A stretch of DNA of 64,000 bases. Origin: Bufo bufo (lineage: Eukaryota; Chordata; Amphibia; Anura; Bufonidae). The stretch's first letter is position 1, and each line of letters opens with the position of its first letter. Below are positions 57,024-64,000 of this stretch, one piece after another. The position numbers were made by a program, and so were the translations under genes. Below the pieces are notes generated by a model that was given only the letters and a program-made list of their open reading frames with translations, did not search any database and had not been told where the DNA came from. Where the stretch lies: assembly GCF_905171765.1 (NCBI RefSeq), contig NC_053398.1, positions 51,272,338-51,336,337 of the forward strand, read 5' to 3'.

Positions 57024-57778
57024 AAGGGGTTGAGTCCGCACAACCTGCCTGCAGGTGCACATCACTATGGCGAACTACATACACAAACGGAAAATGCAAA
57101 TGTGATCGCACACTGCATCCAGCACTCTGCCCTCCATGCTGGATGAGACATTGGTTTATATTTTGGCCAAAGCATAGTAAGCCACTCACCGCGTCAAGGT
57201 CGTCTCAATTGAGTGGTCCCTAACTCTTGTTCCTACCTGTTCATGGGCCATGACAGCCACATAAAATCCAGGGAATGCAGGTCAGCATGCAAGCCAAGTA
57301 CACTTTGCTTGTAACCCCGTCCGGTGCCATTACAGCTTTCATCGGATCCAGGGATGCAAGTACCAACATGCATGCTGAGCCCACCATACACCTCTCCTGG
57401 AGCCAGATGGCTAATGGTAGGTTCTATATAAGCAGACTCAGTTTTATACTGACTTTAAAACCAGCCTCCAGGACAGATTAACTGGTCAGGTGTGCTTGAC
57501 TCAAAGGAGATCGCCACGCCTCCAATATATGCTACAAAGAAAAAAATATAAGGGGTTGAGTCCGCACAACCTGCCTGCAGGTGCACATCACTATGGCGAA
57601 CTACATACACAAACGGAAAATGCAAATGTGATCGCACACTGCATCCAGCACTCTGCCCTCCATGCTGGATGAGACATTGGTTTATATTTTGGCCAAAGCA
57701 TAGTAAGCCACTCACCGCGTCAAGGTCGTCTCAATTGAGTGGTCCCTAACTCTTGTTCCTACCTGTTCATGGGCCATG
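57009..57778 (+). repeat. 526-bp satellite, 1.5 monomers, left of GypC
   Basis: CAAAGAAAAAAATATAAGGG occurs at 57009 and 57535, a 526-bp period. A monomer holds CCATGACAGCCACATAAAAT, GGATCCAGGGATGCAAG, CTATATAAGCAGACTC (TATA-like) and CTCCAATATATGCTA. The array continues at 63081 beyond GypC with the same sequence. Confidence 0.9.
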
Positions 57779-58234
57779 TGTCACGGAACCATGAACCAGA
57801 CGTACAACAAGAGATAAGTGAAAATAAGAAGGCTTTATTGAAAATAAAGCTGTAAAGCAAAAGTCCAAACGGATGGTGAAACCGAGCAGAGTCTTTGCAA
57901 AGCCAGAGGTCAGGAACCAGAAGGGTAGTCAGACGAAGCCAGGATCAGGAACCAGCAGGGTAGTCAGACGAAGCCAGGATCAGGAACCAGCAGGGTAGTC
58001 AGACGAAGCCAGGATCAGGAACCAGAAGCAGCAGCAGTCTTAGAAGCATGTGAACACAAGAGGACCAAGCAAGGAACTGAAGCCACAGACCTCCTATATA
58101 TATGAGCTAGGCATCCAGCTCCTCCCAGGGGAAGGAGGAGCCGCAGGGTGGAAGGCTACAAGAAACCCAGAAACCAAGATGGCCGCCAGCACATGTCAAA
58201 CGAAGGAGAGCAGCAAGCAGGTAAGACCATGACA
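57779..58234 (-). repeat. 3' LTR of GypC (456 bp)
   Basis: On the minus strand it starts TGTCATGGTCTTACC and ends GGTTCCGTGACA. TATA box at 58103-58095, R start GCTTGGTCCT at 58070-58061, three 35-bp repeats (GGGTAGTCAGACGAAGCC at 57923, 57958 and 57993), poly(A) signal AATAAA at 57839-57834. Confidence 0.92.
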
Positions 58235-58245
58235 GTACCTCCCCC

Positions 58246-60618
58246 TCAAGGGCCCCTCCTCCGCGGAGCACAAAACGGTTTCTGAGGGAAGCGTGCGTGG
58301 AAGGCTCGGAGCAAGGCAGGAGCATGGACATCTGCGGAGGGAACCCAGGAACGCTCCTCTGGACCATAACCACGCCAATGGACCAAAAACTGCAACCGAC
58401 CGCGGACCAGGCGTGAGTCCAGGATATTGCTCACCTCATATTCCTCACGATTGCCCACTTGGACCGGACGAGGCCGAGGAACCGAGGAAGTGAAACGATT
58501 ACACACCAGTGGCTTCAACAGGGAGACATGAAACACGTTGGAGATCCGCATGCCAGGAGGAAGCGCAAGGGCATAGGCTACCGGGTTTACCCTGCGAAGC
58601 ACTCGGAAGGGACCAACAAAGCGAGGCGCCAGCTTGGGAGTGGGCACTCGAAGGTTGAGGTTGCGGGTGGACAACCATACACGGTCTCCGACCTGGTAGG
58701 AAGGAGCAGGCGCTCGTCTGCGATCAGCCTGGAGTCTCTGGCGCTGCGAAGAGACCTCAAGGGACTTCTGGATCTGTACCCAAGAAGCACGTAGGACGGA
58801 AAGGTGATCCTCCACAGCCGGAATATCCTGGGGAGAGAATACCTCCGGTAACACGGCAGGTTGGAACCCATAATTGGCCATGAAGGGAGACGTCCCAGAG
58901 GAAGAGTTCACCGCCGTGTTCCTGGCAAACTCAGCCCAAGGCAGGAGGTCAACCCAATTGTCTTGGTGATCGGAGACATAGCAACGAAGGAATTGCTCCA
59001 AGGCCTGATTGGATCGTTCTGCGGCCCCATTGGACTGAGGGTGGTAGGCCGAGGAGAAGGAGAGATGAATCCCCAACTGGGAGCAAAAGGCGCGCCAGAA
59101 CCTGGACACAAACTGACTCCCCCGATCCGACACAATCTCCTTAGGCAAACCGTGCAACCGGAAGACCTCCCTGGCAAAAATCGTGGCCAACTCTTGTGCA
59201 GAGGGTAACTTCTTGAGAGGAACACAGTGGCACATTTTGGAAAACCGATCCACAATCATGAGAATGACCGTATGGCCTCGGGATGCAGGGAGGTCCACAA
59301 TGAAATCCATCCCCAGGTGTGACCATGGGCGCTCCCCGGTGGCTATGGGTTGCAGAAGGCCCAACGGAAGGTGCCGAGGGGACTTACTCTGGGCACAAAC
59401 GGAGCATGCCGCTACATATGCGGCGATGTCGGAACGTAGGGAAGGCCACCAGAACAGACGTGAAACAGCCCAGGACAGCTGATTCTTTCCAGGATGCCCC
59501 GCGGTCTTGGAGTTATGGTAGGTTCGCAACAACCGAGTGCGCAACTCCTCAGGCACAAAACATCTGCCGTTGGGTCTCCCAGAGGGAGCACCAGATTGAG
59601 CCGCCAAAATCTGCTCACCCAGGGGAGAGGTCAGGCTGGTGCGAATGGCGGCCAGGATCTGATTCGGAGGTATGACCGAAGTCGGAATCGACTCCTCCCT
59701 GGACAGCTCGGAGTACTGCCGTGATAAGGCATCCGCCCTGATGTTCTTGGAACCGGGTAGGTAGGAGACCACGTAATTAAAACGTGACAAGAACAGAGCC
59801 CATCTGGCCTGACGTGGTGTCAATCTCTTGGCCTCAGAAAGGTAGGTCAGATTCTTGTGGTCCGTCAGGATGAGAACCGGAACCACCGAACCCTCGAGCA
59901 AGTGCCTCCATTCTTTAAGGGCCTGCACGATGGCCAATAACTCCCTGTCACCAATCTGATAGTTGCACTCCGCGGAAGACAGTTTCCGGGAGTAAAACCC
60001 ACAAGGAAGCAGAGGACCCTCTGGTGTTCTACGCTGAGACAGAAGGGCGCCTACTCCCGTCTCAGACGCGTCCACCTCGAGGACAAAGGGCAACCCAGGG
60101 TTGGGATGCGACAGAATCGGAGCCGACACAAAGGCGGACTTTAGGGCCTCAAAAGCTCGGATGGCCTCGAGCGGCCAGACCTGGGAATTACTGCCCTTCC
60201 TGGTCAGATCCGTGAGAGGCTTGGCCAGCATGGAAAAGTCCCTGATGAACTTCCGATAATAATTGGCGAAGCCCAAAAAGCGCTGCAGGGAACGAAGACC
60301 ACTGGGCTGGGGCCACTGTAAGACAGCCGAAACCTTCTCAGGATCCATGGAGAACCCCTCAGCGGAAATGATGTAACCTAAGAAGGTTACCTGGGATCGG
60401 TGAAATTCGCATTTCTCAAGCTTACCGAACAGCTTGTTCTCTCGTAACCGTTGCAACACTCGTCTGACATCCAGAATGTGGGCCTCCATGGATTCAGAAT
60501 ATACCAAGATGTCATCCAAATAGACTACCACACACTGCTGCAACAGGTCACGGAAAACATCGTTGATGAATTCCTGAAAGACTGCGGGCGCATTGCACAA
60601 CCCAAAGGGCATAACCAA
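58246..60618 (-). CDS. GypC Pol C-terminal part: RT, RNase H, integrase, chromodomain
   Basis: A 790-codon open frame, counting from an internal Met in [14 protein letters not shown]; the real frame continues upstream to the frameshift near 60670. RT YLDD at 33-36. RNase H with D183, E226, D253 and D296. Integrase zinc region H368, H375, C405, C408; catalytic D438, D498 and E534 (D,D35E). Chromodomain about 726-780 ([32 protein letters not shown]). All key residues are present. The TGA stop overlaps the polypurine tract. Integrase would insert cDNA, and the chromodomain would guide it to chromatin. Not independently translated as it stands. Confidence 0.93.
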   Translation of the reverse strand: MVMPFGLCNAPAVFQEFINDVFRDLLQQCVVVYLDDILVYSESMEAHILDVRRVLQRLRENKLFGKLEKCEFHRSQVTFLGYIISAEGFSMDPEKVSAVLQWPQPSGLRSLQRFLGFANYYRKFIRDFSMLAKPLTDLTRKGSNSQVWPLEAIRAFEALKSAFVSAPILSHPNPGLPFVLEVDASETGVGALLSQRRTPEGPLLPCGFYSRKLSSAECNYQIGDRELLAIVQALKEWRHLLEGSVVPVLILTDHKNLTYLSEAKRLTPRQARWALFLSRFNYVVSYLPGSKNIRADALSRQYSELSREESIPTSVIPPNQILAAIRTSLTSPLGEQILAAQSGAPSGRPNGRCFVPEELRTRLLRTYHNSKTAGHPGKNQLSWAVSRLFWWPSLRSDIAAYVAACSVCAQSKSPRHLPLGLLQPIATGERPWSHLGMDFIVDLPASRGHTVILMIVDRFSKMCHCVPLKKLPSAQELATIFAREVFRLHGLPKEIVSDRGSQFVSRFWRAFCSQLGIHLSFSSAYHPQSNGAAERSNQALEQFLRCYVSDHQDNWVDLLPWAEFARNTAVNSSSGTSPFMANYGFQPAVLPEVFSPQDIPAVEDHLSVLRASWVQIQKSLEVSSQRQRLQADRRRAPAPSYQVGDRVWLSTRNLNLRVPTPKLAPRFVGPFRVLRRVNPVAYALALPPGMRISNVFHVSLLKPLVCNRFTSSVPRPRPVQVGNREEYEVSNILDSRLVRGRLQFLVHWRGYGPEERSWVPSADVHAPALLRAFHARFPQKPFCAPRRRGP

Positions 60619-60669
60619 GGATTCGTAATGACCGGTCCTGGTGTTAAACGCGGTCTTCCACTCATCGCC

Positions 60670-61157
60670 GCCTTGATCCTTACCAGGTTATATGCCGCCC
60701 TCAGGTCGAGTTTGGTAAAGACCGTGGCCCCTTTAAGGCGATCGAACAGCTCGGAAATCAAGGGTATCGGGTAAGCGTTCTTGATCGTGATGCGATTGAG
60801 ACCCCTGTAATCGATGCAAGGCCTCAACTCACCGCCCTTCTTTTTCACAAAGAAAAATCCAGCCCCTGCCGGGGACGAAGATTTGCGAATGTGTCCACGT
60901 GAAAGCGCCTCCCTCACGTACTCCTCCATGGCCTCATTCTCCGCTACCGACAGTGGATAGACTTTGCCACGAGGAGGAACGGCACCAGATTGTAACTCTA
61001 TGGCACAATCGTATGGGCGGTGCGGAGGTAGGGCAACCGCGCGCACCTTATCGAATACATCCCGGTACTCCTCGTATTCAGGAGGCAACAGAGAGTCCGA
61101 GGAAGTACACAGCAACTTGACAGACCCATGGATGCAACTAGCCCCACACTGCGGTGA
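60670..61157 (-). pseudogene. GypC Pol, RT N-terminal segment
   Basis: In frame with Gag-PR but after a TAG at 61158-61160: [71 protein letters not shown]. Near 60667-60672 one base is missing compared with relatives (GypA has [12 protein letters not shown]), which throws the frame out before VMPFGL. Repairing neither site is implied; both lesions together keep Pol from being made. Confidence 0.87.
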
Positions 61158-62576
61158 CTACGAGAGGATCTCGACCGATCTCCAATCGAAAGTCGGATTA
61201 TGCTTCTGGAGCCAGGGGTACCCCAAGACCACCGAGTAGTGTGGAGACGAAATAACCTGGAGGCAGACCGACTCTCTGTGAACGGCACCAATGGCTATTC
61301 CCACTGGAAGGGTCTCATGAGTCACGTGTGGCGGCAGAAGGGGTCTGCCGTCTATCGCCTCAAGAGCCAGTGGGGAACCTCGAGCCTGCAGAGGAATGGA
61401 ATTGGCGGCAGCGAACACACTATCAATGAACAAACCACCAGCACCAGAGTCCACCAACGCCTGGGTCGTCACCGAGCCCCCGACCCAGGAGAGGACAACA
61501 GTGATCAGTGGTTTGTCAACACGGGAAACCGGGGACGAGGAGACTCCACCCAAGATCTGCCCCCGACAGGATCTCAGGGTACGAGCGTTTCCCGGACGGT
61601 TCGGACATGCCAACCGAAAATGCCCACCGAGACCACAGTACATGCATCGGCCCTCGCGTCTCCGGAGTGCCCTCTCCCCCTCGGACAGGCGAGCAAACCC
61701 CAGCTGCATGGGTTCACCCCCAGACAAGTCATCCCCAGGAGGCGTGGGAGGAGAGGGAGGCACGGGTGGGACAGCAAACGTAGGCACCAATCTGTTAGAA
61801 GACCTCCGCAGGTTCTCCTTAAAGGAAGGTCTCTCCCTGAGTCTGGTGTCAATCAAAATCAGGAAAGAAATAAGAGACTCGAGCTCAACTGGTAGGTCCT
61901 TAGCTGCAACCTCATCCTTCAAGGCATCCGAGAGACCATGAGAGAAAGCAGCGACCAGAGCCTCATTATTCCAGCCCACCTCTGCTGCCAGGGTACGAAA
62001 CTCAATGGCGTATTCAGCTACGGATCGTGAACCCTGTCTGATGGACATAAGGAGCTTCGCAGCAGAGGCAGCACGAGCCGGCACATCGAATACCTTCCGA
62101 AGAGAAGCAACAAAACCGGAAAACTCGGCAACCACCGGATTGTTGTTCTCCCATAAAGGGCTGGCCCAGGCCAAGGCCTTGTCCGAGAGCAGCGAGATCA
62201 AGAAGCCCACCTTTGATCTCTCAGTAGGAAAGGCATGTGGCAGCAACTCGAAATAAATGCCCACCTGGTTAAGGAAACCCCGGCACTGAGTTGGCTCTCC
62301 CCCAAAGCGCTGTGGAAGAGGGGCAGAACCGGTCATACCCCGAAACACCGCAGGCGCAACAACAGGTGTCGGGGTAGACTCTGGCGCAACAACCGGAGCG
62401 GCAGTAGGAGCGAGCCCAGGAGCGACAACCGACCCATCGGCAACGGGAGCGAAATGAGCCGTGCGTTCAAGCAGGGTTTGCAACGCCACAGCGAACCGAC
62501 CCAACAGGTGATCCTGCTGATCAAGTCTGGCAACCAGCGTGGGTAGCGAGGATGGCCCTGTACCGTCAGAATTCAT
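61158..62576 (-). CDS. GypC Gag-protease ORF (472 codons)
   Basis: Starts at the ATG 13 bases inside the LTR and runs to a TAG. Residues about 80-255 form the Gag capsid-like region (PLPQRFGGEPTQCRGFLNQV, KVGFLISLLSDKALAW, SVAEYAIEFRTLAAEVGW). The CCHC zinc knuckle is C311, C314, H319, C324. The protease has D376-S-G (ALVDSGAGGLFID) and GYPWLQKHNPTFDW at 452-465. The TAG sits between PR and RT, where an in-frame Trp codon (TGG) is plausible, so I read it as mutation. Programmed read-through as in some retroviruses is possible but has no visible support. Confidence 0.9.
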   Translation of the reverse strand: MNSDGTGPSSLPTLVARLDQQDHLLGRFAVALQTLLERTAHFAPVADGSVVAPGLAPTAAPVVAPESTPTPVVAPAVFRGMTGSAPLPQRFGGEPTQCRGFLNQVGIYFELLPHAFPTERSKVGFLISLLSDKALAWASPLWENNNPVVAEFSGFVASLRKVFDVPARAASAAKLLMSIRQGSRSVAEYAIEFRTLAAEVGWNNEALVAAFSHGLSDALKDEVAAKDLPVELESLISFLILIDTRLRERPSFKENLRRSSNRLVPTFAVPPVPPSPPTPPGDDLSGGEPMQLGFARLSEGERALRRREGRCMYCGLGGHFRLACPNRPGNARTLRSCRGQILGGVSSSPVSRVDKPLITVVLSWVGGSVTTQALVDSGAGGLFIDSVFAAANSIPLQARGSPLALEAIDGRPLLPPHVTHETLPVGIAIGAVHRESVCLQVISSPHYSVVLGYPWLQKHNPTFDWRSVEILS

Positions 62577-62577
62577 G

Positions 62578-62587
62578 GCTTGGTCCT
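62578..62587 (-). promoter_or_regulatory. putative self-complementary primer site (GypC)
   Basis: AGGACCAAGC (minus) lies two bases inside the 5' LTR. It is the exact complement of GCTTGGTCCT at 62916-62907 (minus), about 33 bases after the TATA box in the same LTR and so at the likely mRNA start. It is one base from the Gag ATG. Expected for Tf1/sushi self-priming. Confidence 0.65.
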
Positions 62588-62589
62588 AA

Positions 62590-63080
62590 TGTCACGGAAC
62601 CATGAACCAGACGTACAACAAGAGATAAGTGAAAATAAGAAGGCTTTATTGAAAATAAAGCTGTAAAGCAAAAGTCCAAACGGATGGTGAAACCGAGCAG
62701 AGTCTTTGCGAAGCCAGAGGTCAGGAACCAGAAGGGTAGTCAGACGAAGCCAGGATCAGGAACCAGCAGGGTAGTCAGACGAAGCCAGGATCAGGAACCA
62801 GCAGGGTAGTCAGACGAAGCCAGGATCAGGAACCAGCAGGGTAGTCAGACGAAGCCAGGATCAGGAACCAGAAGCAGCAGCAGTCTTAGAAGCATGTGAA
62901 CACAAGAGGACCAAGCAAGGAACTGAAGCCACAGACCTCCTATATATATGAGCTAGGCATCCAGCTCCTCCCAGGGGAAGGAGGAGCCGCAGGGTGGAAG
63001 GCTACAAGAAACCCAGAAACCAAGATGGCCGCCAGCACATGTCAAACGAAGGAGAGCAGCAAGCAGGTAAGACCATGACA
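62590..63080 (-). repeat. 5' LTR of GypC (491 bp)
   Basis: Almost identical to the 3' LTR (one substitution noticed, TTTGCGAAGCC versus TTTGCAAAGCC), but with four instead of three 35-bp repeats, which accounts for the full 35-bp length difference. TATA box at about 62949-62941. Confidence 0.92.
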
Positions 63081-64000
63081 CCATGACAGCCACATAAAAT
63101 CCAGGGAATGCAGGTCAGCATGCAAGCCAAGTACATTTTGCTTGTAACCCCGTCCGGTGCCATTACAGCTTTCATCGGATCCAGGGATGCAAGTACCAAC
63201 ATGCATGCTGAGCCCACCATACACCTCTCCTGGAGCCAGATGGCTAATGGTAGGTTCTATATAAGCAGACTCAGTTTTATACTGACTTTAAAACCAGCCT
63301 CCAGGACAGATTAACTGGTCAGGTGTGCTTGACTCAAAGGAGATCGCCACGCCTCCAATATATGCTACAAAGAAAAAAATATAAGGGGTTGAGTCCGCAC
63401 AACCTGCCTGCAGGTGCACATCACTATGGCGAACTACATACACAAACGGAAAATGCAAATGTGATCGCACACTGCATCCAGCACTCTGCCCTCCATGCTG
63501 GATGAGACATTGGTTTATATTTTGGCCAAAGCATAGTAAGCCACTCACCGCGTCAAGGTTGTCTCAATTGAGTGGTCCCTAACTCTTGTTCCTACCTGTT
63601 CATGGGCCATGACAGCCACATAAAATCCAGGGAATGCAGGTCAGCATGCAAGCCAAGTACACTTTGCTTGTAACCCCGTCCGGTGCCATTACAGCTTTCA
63701 TCGGATCCAGGGATGCAAGTACCAACATGCATGCTGAGCCCACCATACACCTCTCCTGGAGCCAGATGGCTAATGGTAGGTTCTATATAAGCAGACTCAG
63801 TTTTATACTGACTTTAAAACCAGCCTCCAGGACAGATTAACTGGTCAGGTGTGCTTGACTCAAAGGAGATCGCCACGCCTCCAATATATGCTACAAAGAA
63901 ACAAATATAAGGGGTTGAGTCCGCACAACCTGCCTGCAGGTGCACATCACTATGGCGAACTACATACACAAACGGAAAATGCAAATGTGATCGCACACTG
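63081..64000 (+). repeat. 526-bp satellite, right of GypC, reaching the window edge
   Basis: CAAAGAAAC/AAAATATAAGGG occurs at 63368 and 63894, a 526-bp period. The array starts with the second copy of CCATG and continues the monomer cut at 57778. Monomers are nearly identical (for example CAAGGTTGTC versus CAAGGTCGTC). Confidence 0.9.

Larger units (their letters stand above)
57779..63080 (-). mobile_element. GypC, nearly intact Ty3/gypsy chromovirus (5.3 kb)
   Basis: Two LTRs (62590-63080 is 5', 57779-58234 is 3') and a 5-bp duplication CCATG (57774-57778, 63081-63085) in satellite DNA. Order on the minus strand: LTR, self-type primer site, Gag-PR-RT-RNase H-integrase-chromodomain in one line, polypurine tract GAGGGGGAGGTAC at 58247-58235, LTR. 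Only two lesions were seen: a TAG between protease and RT, and a 1-bp deletion in RT. A Tf1/sushi-type element by domain order, chromodomain and primer. It is a different family from GypA and GypB. Confidence 0.93.

Noticed and set aside
61158..61160. TAG between GypC protease and RT as a programmed read-through site
   Set aside because: No pseudoknot-like element was evident, the nearby RT has a further frameshift, and TGG to TAG is a simple mutation. Kept only as an alternative.
58293..61941. Plus-strand ORFs of 60-230 aa opposite GypC
   Set aside because: Shadows of the minus-strand gag-pol gene in GC-rich DNA; they contain no known motif.
57275..63840. ORFs starting MQVSMQAKYTLLV in the satellite
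   Set aside because: They repeat once per monomer only because the monomer repeats; in the diverged copy at 21 kb the frame is not kept.

Overview
The window is vertebrate nuclear DNA made almost entirely of transposable elements. No host exon, tRNA or rRNA gene was recognised. The mix suggests an amphibian, most probably a frog or toad: piggyBac-like TTAA elements, Tf1/sushi-like Ty3/gypsy chromoviruses, a Ty1/copia scrap, a Tc1 element, a CR1-like LINE, many TWA-flanked Harbinger-type MITEs and palindromic TTAA MITEs. The species cannot be told from sequence alone.

Layout. 1-2192: 5' part of gypsy copy GypA on the minus strand. 2760-8039: piggyBac-like PB-1, with a dead transposase. 8997-11612: a cluster of MITEs. 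11726-18511: PB-2, with an intact 650-aa transposase. 18597-22440: CR1-like LINE remnant, MITEs and a stretch of a ~530-bp satellite. 24385-29384: non-autonomous PBN-1, inserted in a hAT MITE. 29883-38283: MITEs, a 680-bp palindrome, a minisatellite and a 1.07-kb TTAA element. 39613-41307: a TTAA MITE holding a gypsy-type LTR. 42954-49080: a Tc1 element carrying non-autonomous PBN-2 (44444-49017). 50662-52350: copia 3' end and gypsy LTR with a recent 627-bp tandem duplication. 51790-57023: decayed gypsy GypB. 57009-64000: the ~526-bp satellite, split by a very young and nearly intact gypsy element, GypC (57779-63080).

The most unusual structure is shared by PB-1, PB-2, PBN-1 and PBN-2. One end carries a ladder of four or five consecutive hairpins in fixed order. 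Their stem sequences differ between elements but stay self-complementary. The other half is an array of ~385-bp monomers in strictly alternating orientation, giving 3, 7, 7 and 7 dyad centres. A separate TTAA element at 37.2-38.3 kb also carries a hairpin ladder. PB-2 encodes an apparently intact transposase and could mobilise the others in trans.

A second system is visible in the three gypsy copies. Each has, just inside its 5' LTR, a short sequence complementary to the LTR about 30 bases downstream of the TATA box, where the mRNA should begin. The sequences differ between copies but complementarity is kept. This is what Tf1/sushi-type self-priming predicts. Target-site duplications resolve six nested insertions, so the order of many events can be read directly.
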